A stretch of DNA of 25,714 nucleotides from the NCBI GenBank assembly GCA_038924245.1, contig JBCKVB010000021.1, forward strand, positions 1 through 25,714, in the 5' to 3' direction. Shown here piece by piece: positions 14,039-20,930 of the stretch. A model generated the notes under the pieces. The model ran no database searches. It was given only the letters and a program-made list of their open reading frames with translations, and had not been told where the DNA came from. The stretch's first letter is position 1, and every line of letters begins with the position of its first letter. The position numbers were made by a program, and so were the translations under genes. The stretch is from SURF-13 sp038924245 (lineage in GTDB: Bacteria; Pseudomonadota; Gammaproteobacteria; SURF-13).

Positions 14039-15283
14039 TTAAGTCAACAAGCGTTCAGCGGCGAACAGTTCGGGGATATTTTCACGTGCGCGCGCCAAGT
14101 GCATGTTGGCGCCGTCCACGATCACTTCCGCGGCGCGCGCACGGGTGTTGTAGTTGGAGCTCATGCTCATGCCGTAAGCGCCCGCGCTCATGATGGCGAG
14201 CAAATCGCCTTGCGCAATATGCAATGCGCGCTCGTGGCCCAGAAAATCTCCGCTCTCGCACACCGGGCCGACCACCTCATAGACTTCCGTTGCGCCGCTC
14301 TGCTCACGCACCGGCTGAATCGCGTGATAGGCGTCGTACAAGGCCGGACGCAGCAGATCATTCATCGCCGCATCCACCACGGCAAAGTGTTTCGTACCGG
14401 TTTGCTTTAAGTACTCGACCCTGGTCAGAAGCAGACCCGCGTCGCCCGCGATGGCGCGACCGGGCTCGATCAGCACAGTGAGCTTGCGCCCATGCAGCTT
14501 GGCCAGCAGGGCTGCGGCATAGCGCGCGGGGGCGGGCGGTTGCTCCCCTTGATATTCAATGCCGAGTCCGCCGCCGAGATCAATGTGGCGCAGGACGATG
14601 TCTTGTCTGCTCAGCTCGTCCACCAGATGCAGCACGCGGCTTAATGCATCCACGAACGGCTCGACCTCGGTAATCTGCGAACCGATGTGGCAATCCACGC
14701 CCACGATTTCGATGTGCGCCAGCGCTTGCGCCTCGGCATAAAGGCGCGGCGCATCCGCGATGGGGATGCCGAACTTGCTGCTGGACAGTCCGGTGGAGAT
14801 ATACGGATGGGTGCGCGCGTCCACGTCGGGATTGACGCGCAACGCAACGGGCGCGCGGCGCCGCATGTCGCCCGCGACACGGTTCAGGCGCCGCAATTCC
14901 GCTTCCGATTCGACGTTGAAGCACAAAATGCCCGCCTGCAGCGCGCGTCGCATTTCGTCTTCGCGCTTGCCCACGCCGGAGAACACCACCTTGCGCGCGT
15001 CGCCCCCGGCGGCGAGCACGCGTTCGAGTTCGCCAGCCGACACCACGTCGAATCCGGAGCCCAGCCGCGCCAGCAGATTCAATACCGCCAGATTGGAATT
15101 GGCCTTGACCGCATAACAGACCAGGTGATCGTGCCCGGCAAAGGCCTGATCGAAGGCGCGCCAGTTGGCCTCGATCCGGGCGCGCGAGTACACGTAGCAG
15201 GGCGTGCCATGTGCGCGCGCGATGTCCTGCAGCGCCACGTCTTCGGCGTACAGTTGTCCGTTACGGTAAGTGAAGCAAGTCAT
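14039..15283 (-). CDS. lysA: Diaminopimelate decarboxylase
   Basis: This PLP enzyme converts meso-diaminopimelate to L-lysine, the last step of lysine synthesis. The product has 414 residues from the ATG at 15283 (MTCFTYRNGQLYAEDV); a TTG three codons earlier is also in frame. The PLP lysine is Lys60 in CYAVKANSN. The phosphate-binding loop GGGLGIEY, the arginine site EPGRAI and the catalytic cysteine motif GPVCESGDFLG are present. It follows the small lipoprotein gene lptM by 42 bp, the usual pairing in proteobacteria. Confidence 0.97.
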   Translation of the reverse strand: MTCFTYRNGQLYAEDVALQDIARAHGTPCYVYSRARIEANWRAFDQAFAGHDHLVCYAVKANSNLAVLNLLARLGSGFDVVSAGELERVLAAGGDARKVVFSGVGKREDEMRRALQAGILCFNVESEAELRRLNRVAGDMRRRAPVALRVNPDVDARTHPYISTGLSSSKFGIPIADAPRLYAEAQALAHIEIVGVDCHIGSQITEVEPFVDALSRVLHLVDELSRQDIVLRHIDLGGGLGIEYQGEQPPAPARYAAALLAKLHGRKLTVLIEPGRAIAGDAGLLLTRVEYLKQTGTKHFAVVDAAMNDLLRPALYDAYHAIQPVREQSGATEVYEVVGPVCESGDFLGHERALHIAQGDLLAIMSAGAYGMSMSSNYNTRARAAEVIVDGANMHLARARENIPELFAAERLLT

Positions 15284-15325
15284 GGGAAGCAAAGCACGGC
15301 CCGCGCGGCAAGGCGGGGGGTAAAT

Positions 15326-15454
15326 TCAGTACTGCTGCTTTTGTTCGCCCGCGCGGTTGTCCGGCGGATACAGATCACCTTTCTGCCCGCAGCCGTTTAA
15401 CGTGGCGCACAGTATGAGGGCCAGCAGCCAGTAATGGTGTTTGTGTGTGGTCAT
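15326..15454 (-). CDS. lptM: Small LptM/YifL-type lipoprotein
   Basis: This is a 42-residue lipoprotein precursor beginning MTTHKHHYWLLALILCATLN and continuing GCGQKGDLYPPDN. A hydrophobic signal sequence leads to a lipobox ending in Gly-Cys, then the conserved GQKGDLYPP motif of LptM, the lipoprotein that assists assembly of the LptDE lipopolysaccharide translocon. A Shine-Dalgarno (GGAG, 7 nt before the ATG) is present. It lies directly upstream of lysA, as in other proteobacteria. Its small size makes it easy to miss. Confidence 0.9.
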   Translation of the reverse strand: MTTHKHHYWLLALILCATLNGCGQKGDLYPPDNRAGEQKQQY

Positions 15455-15530
15455 GGTCGCTCCGCCGGAACAAACATTATAAGGCAGTCTTGCTGCACTG
15501 AACCACCCGAACGCACGCCGCTCAAGGACT

Positions 15531-15547
15531 GGGCATGGCGCATGCCC
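15531..15547. other. Perfect 7-bp hairpin between cspA and lptM
   Basis: GGGCATG and CATGCCC form a 7-bp stem with a 3-nt GCG loop, about 77 bp upstream of lptM. There is no T-tract on the minus strand. It may be a processing or pause element. Confidence 0.4.
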
Positions 15548-15595
15548 TCCCCTCGCCGTGCGCCGGAGAAACCCGGAGTGATCCGCTGCTACGCG

Positions 15596-15610
15596 CCCGC
15601 CAAAGGCGGG
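15596..15610 (-). terminator. Hairpin after the cold-shock gene
   Basis: A stem CCCGCC/GGCGGG with a 3-nt loop begins 8 nt after the csp stop on the minus strand. No T-run follows, so intrinsic termination is uncertain. Confidence 0.35.
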
Positions 15611-15618
15611 GTGCGACG

Positions 15619-15819
15619 TCAGGCGAGCTTGACGTTTTCCGCTTGCAGGCCCTTGGGTCCCTTGGTGGTTTCAAACTCCACCTTCTGACCTTCGGCCAGC
15701 GATTTGAAGCCGCTTGCCGCGATGGCGGAGTAATGTACAAACACATCGGCGCTGCCATCGCTGGGTGTAATAAAACCAAAACCTTTGCTTTCGTTGAACC
15801 ACTTTACCGTACCAATCAT
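15619..15819 (-). CDS. Cold-shock domain protein (CspA family)
   Basis: This is a 66-residue single cold-shock domain that binds single-stranded RNA or DNA. RNP1 is KGFGFI and RNP2 is VFVHY (the common form is VFVHFS; here Tyr replaces Phe). The remainder, FKSLAEGQKVEFETTKGPKGLQAENV, is canonical. The ATG has a Shine-Dalgarno (GAGG). The gene is monocistronic in appearance, with a 210-bp upstream gap that holds a candidate promoter and a long leader, as for cold-inducible csp genes. Confidence 0.95.
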   Translation of the reverse strand: MIGTVKWFNESKGFGFITPSDGSADVFVHYSAIAASGFKSLAEGQKVEFETTKGPKGLQAENVKLA

Positions 15820-15976
15820 GCTTGCAACCTCGTTTTGTGTGATGATTCCCGTTTAGGGATGTTACTGCAGCCGGAGGGTTGCCAGGCGCTTGAATCCAGA
15901 GATCAGCGCCGGATAACTCTGACTGCCGCGTCAATCAGCGCCCGCCGGGGCGAATCCGCTGACTACGCACTGCTAG

Positions 15977-16004
15977 AGTTTACCTCTTTTCCTGTTTCTG
16001 TCCA
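15977..16004 (-). promoter_or_regulatory. Candidate csp promoter giving a long leader
   Basis: On the minus strand TGGACA (16004-15999) and TAAACT (15982-15977) are separated by 16 bp, a reasonable sigma-70 fit. Transcription would start near 15970, giving a leader of about 150 nt, similar in size to the regulatory leader of E. coli cspA. The leader region contains a direct repeat ATCAGCGCC and GC-rich inverted segments. Confidence 0.45.
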
Positions 16005-16029
16005 GCATATTTTGCAAGGCGGGCGGCAA

Positions 16030-16743
16030 TCAGTATGGCGTGTCCAGCAGAGGCGTCAGCCAGCGCGTATATAAAACGCGCGCGCCATGTTGCAAGGCGT
16101 TCGCCTTGGCGCATACGTCACGCAACATCCCGGCGGCGCTCTGCACGCTGTCTGTGGGGTGACGCACCGTTTCCGGCTCTTCCTCACACCAGCTCCGCAC
16201 CATATCGGCGGTCATCTCGATGTGGCACTGCAGGGCCAAGATGTTGCCGAGCACGAAGGCCTGGTTGGGGCAATACGCGCTCGATAAAACAGGCGTGGCG
16301 CCGTGCGGGATGGAGAAGGTTTCGCCGTGCCAGTGAAACATCTCGATCTCCGCGGGCAGATCGCCCAACCAGTCGCGCGCCACGGTGTTTTCAATGCGCC
16401 GCACCGGGTGCCAGCCGATTTCCCTGACCGGATTTTTAGTCACCCGTCCGCCCAGGGCCTTGCTGATGAGCTGGCCGCCCAGGCAATGCCCCAGCACGGG
16501 CATATTATTCGTGGCGGCAAGGCGGATCAGCGCGAGTTCCTTCTCAATCCAGGGCAGCGCATCATTAACGCTCATCGGCCCGCCCATGAACACCAGGGCG
16601 GAGGTGGCGCTGAGCTTCTCCGGGATCGGGTCGCCTTGATCTACGCGGATCATTTCATAGGGCATACGCCGCTGCTCCAGGAACTCTGCGAAGTACCCCG
16701 GCCCTTCGTGAGGGGCATGCCGGAAAATGGTGATAGGTCTCAT
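16030..16743 (-). CDS. Class I glutamine amidotransferase-like protein
   Basis: This is a stand-alone GATase1 domain of 237 residues, annotated in many genomes as GMP-synthase-like amidotransferase. The catalytic triad is visible: Cys87 in GHCLGGQ, and His174 and Glu176 in CHIEMT. FMGGPMSVNDALPW is the oxyanion region. It lacks the synthase domain of GuaA, so its substrate is unknown; an amidotransferase, glutaminase or gamma-glutamyl hydrolase role is possible. The start is ATG at 16743 with no clear Shine-Dalgarno. A TATAAT-like box lies 21-26 nt upstream on the minus strand (16769-16764), suggesting its own promoter. Confidence 0.87.
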   Translation of the reverse strand: MRPITIFRHAPHEGPGYFAEFLEQRRMPYEMIRVDQGDPIPEKLSATSALVFMGGPMSVNDALPWIEKELALIRLAATNNMPVLGHCLGGQLISKALGGRVTKNPVREIGWHPVRRIENTVARDWLGDLPAEIEMFHWHGETFSIPHGATPVLSSAYCPNQAFVLGNILALQCHIEMTADMVRSWCEEEPETVRHPTDSVQSAAGMLRDVCAKANALQHGARVLYTRWLTPLLDTPY

Positions 16744-16904
16744 GGGCGGGTTATAAAACCAGGATTATAGTCAGTTAATCCCTTGTTGTGCTCCATTTTT
16801 CAGCAATCTGCTAACGCATCTCGCTCGCTCGGACGCCTCTCGCAATTTGGCTCGTCGGGGGAATCTGTGGGTGATCTGACGGTAGGGCACACTATTCGTA
16901 GCAT

Positions 16905-16969
16905 GTAGGTCATGGTGTGTGCAGCGCTCCGCGACACAGCATGTCAGGCAGCTTCGCAGCCTGACCTAC
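16905..16969. repeat. Nested inverted repeat (REP-like) after the SDR gene
   Basis: Outer arms GTAGGTCA (16905-16912) and TGACCTAC (16962-16969) enclose an inner hairpin GTCAGGC/GCCTGAC (16943-16965). It overlaps the SDR stop codon on the minus strand and could act as a terminator or mRNA-stability element. The rest of 16770-16904 holds nothing I can identify. Confidence 0.6.
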
Positions 16970-17805
16970 GTCTGCTCGCCCCGCGACACACGGCGCAGCA
17001 CCCAATCCAGCGCGCGCGTGGGCAGCAGGCGTTTCAGCACCGCGAATAAATAACTCGGCACGGTGACGTAGTAGCGCGCCTTGGGGCGTGGGCTTTCCAG
17101 CGCGCGCAGGACTTTTTTAAGCACCGCCTGCGGCGGCAGGGTGAACGGCGCGGCGGGTCCGGGCTTGGTGAGGCGGCGCTCCAGTGCGGCGTAGATTTCA
17201 CGATGCGCGCTGTGTCCGGCGGCGATGTTTTTCTTGTACATGGCGTGGGCGTTGGCGCGGAATCTGCTTTTGATCGGGCCGGGTTCGATGAGCGATACAA
17301 AAATCCCGCTGCCGTGGAGTTCCAGACGCAACGTGTCCATCAATCCTTCCAGGGCGTATTTACTCGCGTTGTAGGCCCCGCGATACGGCAGCGCGACAAA
17401 GCCGAGCAGTGAACCGATGTTAATGATGCGCCCCTGCCCCTGCTTGCGCAGCACGGGAATAATCAGGTTGGTCAGCTCCAGCAGGCCGAACAGGTTGGTC
17501 TCAAACTGCGCGCGTATCACCTCGCGCCGCAAATCTTCCACCGCGCCCGGCTGGCCGTAAGCGCCGTTGTTGATGAGCGCGTCCAGCCGTCCGCCCGTGC
17601 GTTGCAGGATTTCGCCCACGGCGTTCTGGATGGATGCGGAGTCATCCAGATCGAGCTGTAAACTTTCCAGTCCTTGCGCGGCGAGCTGTTGTACGTCTTC
17701 GTTCTTGCGCGCCGTGGCGAACACGCGATAGCCTCGCGCATGCAAACCCTCGGCCAGGCATAAGCCGGTGCCGCTGGAGCAGCCCGTGATGAGCACGCTC
17801 TTCAC
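16966..17805 (-). CDS. Short-chain dehydrogenase/reductase
   Basis: This classical-type SDR of 279 residues binds NAD(P)H. The cofactor motif is TGCSSGTG (7-14). The second motif is NNGAYG in place of NNAG. The serine is near 132 (INIGSLLG) and the catalytic YxxxK is Tyr145-Lys149 (AYNASK). The C-terminus beyond 230 is basic and hydrophobic (YYVTVPSYLFAVLKRLLP), suggesting membrane association. The substrate is unknown. The GTG start overlaps the stop of the DUF1614 fragment by 4 bp, so it is translated from the ABC-transporter transcript. Confidence 0.88.
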   Translation of the reverse strand: MKSVLITGCSSGTGLCLAEGLHARGYRVFATARKNEDVQQLAAQGLESLQLDLDDSASIQNAVGEILQRTGGRLDALINNGAYGQPGAVEDLRREVIRAQFETNLFGLLELTNLIIPVLRKQGQGRIINIGSLLGFVALPYRGAYNASKYALEGLMDTLRLELHGSGIFVSLIEPGPIKSRFRANAHAMYKKNIAAGHSAHREIYAALERRLTKPGPAAPFTLPPQAVLKKVLRALESPRPKARYYVTVPSYLFAVLKRLLPTRALDWVLRRVSRGEQT

Positions 17806-18023
17806 GCGAGCAGCACCGCCACCAGGCCGGTGAGGAAAATGCCGTCGAAGCTGCCCGCGCCGCCGATGGAGGCGACGGGCGTGCCCATCTTTTTTATACT
17901 GCCGAGGCGCATCAGGTCGGCGCCGATCAGCACGCCGAGCGTGCCGGAGATATAGGCGAGCGGCGCGCTGTTCTGCTGATCCAGCAGCAGTCGTCCGGGC
18001 GCGGGCAGGCGCAGGTCAGCCAT
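17802..18023 (-). CDS. C-terminal fragment of a DUF1614 membrane protein
   Basis: The 73 residues match the end of DUF1614 proteins: PLAYISGTLGVLIGADLMRLG and PVASIGGAGSFDGIFLTGLVAVLLA. From memory, full members are roughly 200 residues or more with several further membrane helices. Here only a short unrelated-looking N-terminus (MADLRLPAPGRLLLDQQNSA) precedes the match. Its ATG overlaps the stop of the ABC transporter by 8 bp and has GAGG upstream; its stop overlaps the SDR start. It is either a remnant held in the operon or a very short functional membrane peptide. Confidence 0.65.
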   Translation of the reverse strand: MADLRLPAPGRLLLDQQNSAPLAYISGTLGVLIGADLMRLGSIKKMGTPVASIGGAGSFDGIFLTGLVAVLLA

Positions 18024-19845
18024 GTTCGTGCCTCAAGTTCATATCATTCCGCGGGCTCTGCTCGATACGGCGCCGCTCCTCCTGCTGCAAGGCCCACATG
18101 CGCGCGTAGATCGCGCCCTGCGCGAGCAACTCGCGGTGCGTGCCGCGCTCCATGATGCGCCCGCTTTCCAAAACGAGAATTTCATCCGCGTCTATCACCG
18201 TGGACAAACGGTGCGCGATGACCAGCGTGGTGTGGGCGGCGGCCACTTCGGCGAGCGCGTTCAGAATCGTCTGTTCGGATTGGCTGTCGAGCGCGGAGGT
18301 GGCCTCGTCGAAGATGAGTATCTTGGGGGCCTTTAGAATAGTGCGCGCGATCGCCACGCGTTGCTTCTCGCCTCCGGAAAGTTTCAAGCCGCGCTCGCCC
18401 ACCATGGTGTCGTAACCCTTGGGCAGGGACTCGATGAAGTCGTGGATGTGCGCGAGCCGCGCGGCGCGCTCGATCTCCGCGCGCGTAGCGTCGGGTTTGG
18501 CGTAGGCGATGTTGTAATAAATGCTGTCGTTAAACAGCACCGTGTCTTGCGGCACGATGCCGATGGCGGCGCGCAGGCTGGCTTGCGTCACCGCGCGGAT
18601 GTCCTGGCCGTTGATGAGGATGCGCCCGCCGGTGACATCGTAAAAACGGAACAGCAGGCGCGACAGCGTGGATTTGCCCGCACCGCTAGGCCCCACCACC
18701 GCCACTTTGTGTCCGGGCGGAATCTCGAAATCCACGTCGAACAATATTTGCCGGTCGGCGTCGTAACCGAAGCTCACGCGCTCGAAACGCACCGCGCCCG
18801 CGCCCACGTCAAGCGCGGGCGCGCCGGGCGGGTCCTTGACGTCGGTTTCGCGGCGCAGCAGGCTGAACATGCGCTCCATGTCGACGAGCGAGTTTTTGAT
18901 CTCGCGGTACACGAATCCCAGAAAGTTGAGCGGCAGAAACAACTGGATCAGAAAGGCGTTCACCATTACCAGGTCGCCCAATGTGAGCTTGCCCTGCACC
19001 ACGCCTTGCGCGGCGAGGATCATCAACAAGGTCGCGCCCACGGCGATGATCGCGCTCTGGCCGAAGTTGAGCGCGGCGAGCGAGGTCTGGTTGCGCACCG
19101 AGACGCGCTCCAACCCAGCCATCTGTTCGTCGTAGCGGCGCGCCTCGTAGTCCTCGTTGCCGAAATATTTGACGGTCTCGTAGTTGATCAGGCTGTCTAT
19201 CGCCCTGGTGTTGGCCTTGGAGTCGAGCTCATTTTTCTCGCGCACGATAGCCATGCGCCATTCAGTGACAAGAAAGGTGAACGCGACGTACACAATCAGC
19301 GTGATGAGGGTGATGAGCGCGTACCACGCGTCGTAATAGATCAGCAGAATACCCATGACCAGCGTGATTTCCAGCAGCGTGGGCAGGATGTTGAACAGCA
19401 TGAACGAGAGCAGAAACGTGATGCCGCGCGTGCCGCGCTCAATGTCGCGCGACAGGCCGCCGGTCTGGCGCTCCAGGTGAAAGCGCAAGGCGAGCGCGTG
19501 CAGATGGCGGAACACTCGTAGCGCCACGCGACGCATGGCGCGCTGCGAGACCTTGGCGAACACCGCGTCGCGCAACTCGCTGAACAGGGCGCTCGACAGG
19601 CGCAGCAGACCGTAGGCCGCGAGCAGGCCGAGTGGCAAGATCAGGATCGGTTGGCGCGCGACATCCAGACTGTCCACAATCTGTTTGAGGGCGAGCGGGC
19701 CAGCCACGGTGGCGAGCTTGGCCAGCACCAGCAATGCCACGGCGAGCACCACGCGGGCGCGAAACTCCCACAGATACGGGAGCAGCGTGCGGATGGTCTG
19801 CCACTCGTAACGCGCGGCGGCAGGCGGGGCGGAGGTGGTACGCAT
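18016..19845 (-). CDS. Atm1/HMT1-type ABC exporter (fused permease and ATPase)
   Basis: This homodimeric exporter half has about six N-terminal membrane helices (30-310) and a C-terminal ATPase. Walker A is GPSGAGKS (385-392), the signature LSGGEKQR (489-496), Walker B ILIFDE (509-514), followed by ATSALD and an H-loop in IAHRLST. The segment NYETVKYFGNEDYEARRYDE (221-240) is characteristic of the mitochondrial Atm1/bacterial Atm1 family, which exports glutathione-derived or sulfur-containing and metal-thiolate species. The 609-residue length is typical. It heads an operon with the DUF1614 fragment and the SDR. Confidence 0.93.
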   Translation of the reverse strand: MRTTSAPPAAARYEWQTIRTLLPYLWEFRARVVLAVALLVLAKLATVAGPLALKQIVDSLDVARQPILILPLGLLAAYGLLRLSSALFSELRDAVFAKVSQRAMRRVALRVFRHLHALALRFHLERQTGGLSRDIERGTRGITFLLSFMLFNILPTLLEITLVMGILLIYYDAWYALITLITLIVYVAFTFLVTEWRMAIVREKNELDSKANTRAIDSLINYETVKYFGNEDYEARRYDEQMAGLERVSVRNQTSLAALNFGQSAIIAVGATLLMILAAQGVVQGKLTLGDLVMVNAFLIQLFLPLNFLGFVYREIKNSLVDMERMFSLLRRETDVKDPPGAPALDVGAGAVRFERVSFGYDADRQILFDVDFEIPPGHKVAVVGPSGAGKSTLSRLLFRFYDVTGGRILINGQDIRAVTQASLRAAIGIVPQDTVLFNDSIYYNIAYAKPDATRAEIERAARLAHIHDFIESLPKGYDTMVGERGLKLSGGEKQRVAIARTILKAPKILIFDEATSALDSQSEQTILNALAEVAAAHTTLVIAHRLSTVIDADEILVLESGRIMERGTHRELLAQGAIYARMWALQQEERRRIEQSPRNDMNLRHEHG

Positions 19846-19860
19846 GCGCTCATTTTAGCG

Positions 19861-19866
19861 TATAAT
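19861..19866 (+). promoter_or_regulatory. Possible -10 box in the ABC-fmdB divergent gap
   Basis: A TATAAT lies in the 82-bp gap between the divergent ABC exporter and fmdB, within an AT-rich patch. No good -35 is seen at standard spacing. The complement also offers TATTAT for the other strand, so the patch could serve both directions. Confidence 0.35.
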
Positions 19867-19927
19867 AGTGTGTTGATTTCGCATTCGTTTGTCCTTAATT
19901 TCCAGTGTAACCAACACACGTCGAATC

Positions 19928-20272
19928 ATGCCTATTTACGAATATCAATGCGGCGCCTGCGGACACCAACTGGAGACGATCCAGAAATTCATTGATGCGC
20001 CGCTCACCGAGTGCCCCGCGTGCGGCAAACTCGCGCTGCAAAAAATGCTTTCCGCGCCCGCGTTTCACTTAAAGGGCAGCGGCTGGTATCAAACCGACTT
20101 TAAAGGGATGGACAAGAAAAAGCCTTCTGTAAGCAGCGCGACCGCCAAGGACACTTCGGCTGACAAGCCTGCCACAGAAGGCAAACCGCCGGGCGAGACC
20201 AAAACTGAAACTACACCCGCACCCAGCGCGGAAGCCGCCAAGCCCAAGCCCGCCGCCTCCGACGCCGCCTGA
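19928..20272 (+). CDS. FmdB-family zinc-ribbon protein
   Basis: This 114-residue protein starts MPIYEYQCGACGHQLE. Two CxxC pairs (CGAC, CPAC) form the zinc ribbon typical of FmdB/CxxC regulatory-like proteins. After about residue 60 the sequence becomes a low-complexity, Ala/Lys/Pro/Thr-rich tail. I chose the ATG at 19928 because the family starts there; an in-frame start at 19889 adds residues without family similarity. It precedes DUF502 and aspS, a common proteobacterial order. Its function is unknown. Confidence 0.9.
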   Translation: MPIYEYQCGACGHQLETIQKFIDAPLTECPACGKLALQKMLSAPAFHLKGSGWYQTDFKGMDKKKPSVSSATAKDTSADKPATEGKPPGETKTETTPAPSAEAAKPKPAASDAA

Positions 20273-20288
20273 GCTTAAACATACCATC

Positions 20289-20927
20289 ATGTCCCACACG
20301 CGCCGTTACCTCATCGCCGGTCTGATGATCTGGCTCCCCCTCGGGGTCACCATTCTGGTAATTAACATGGTGGTGGGCTTGCTGGACGGCATCCTGCTGG
20401 TGTTGCCCGCGGCCTACCACCCGGACGCGCTGCTCGGCTTCCATCTGCCGGGGTTTGGGGTGTTGCTGTCTATCGTGATTGTGCTCGGCACCGGCGTGCT
20501 GGCGGCCAATTTTTTCGGGCGCCGGCTGGTGGAGCTCTGGGAACGTCTGCTGGCGCGCATTCCCCTGGTGCGTTCGATTTACTCGGGCACCAAGCAGGTT
20601 TCTGAAACCCTGTTCAAGCCCGGCGGGCTGTCCTTTCGCAAGGTGCTGCTGGTCGAGTATCCACGCCGCGGGCTGTGGTCAATCGCGTTTCAAACCAGCG
20701 CGGGATCGGCCGAGGCGCAAAGCCGTACCGGCGAGGACCTCATCCCCGTGTTTGTCCCCACGACGCCCAACCCGACCTCCGGATTTATTTTTATGGTGCC
20801 GCGCCGCGACGTGATAGAAATGGACATGAGCGTGGACGATGCCATCAAGATGGTCATCTCGCTGGGGGTGGTGGTACCGCCGTGGCGCGGCCGCGCCGAG
20901 CCGTCCAAACCGGCGCAGCTCGTCTGA
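20289..20927 (+). CDS. DUF502 membrane protein
   Basis: This 212-residue inner-membrane protein has two helices (about 7-40 and 57-80). A conserved cytosolic part follows: RIPLVRSIYSGTKQVSETL, FRKVLLVEYPRRGLWSIAFQT and VFVPTTPNPTSGFIFMVPRRDV, all hallmarks of DUF502. The role is unknown. It begins 16 bp after fmdB and ends 3 bp before aspS. Confidence 0.92.
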   Translation: MSHTRRYLIAGLMIWLPLGVTILVINMVVGLLDGILLVLPAAYHPDALLGFHLPGFGVLLSIVIVLGTGVLAANFFGRRLVELWERLLARIPLVRSIYSGTKQVSETLFKPGGLSFRKVLLVEYPRRGLWSIAFQTSAGSAEAQSRTGEDLIPVFVPTTPNPTSGFIFMVPRRDVIEMDMSVDDAIKMVISLGVVVPPWRGRAEPSKPAQLV

Positions 20928-20930
20928 ATC

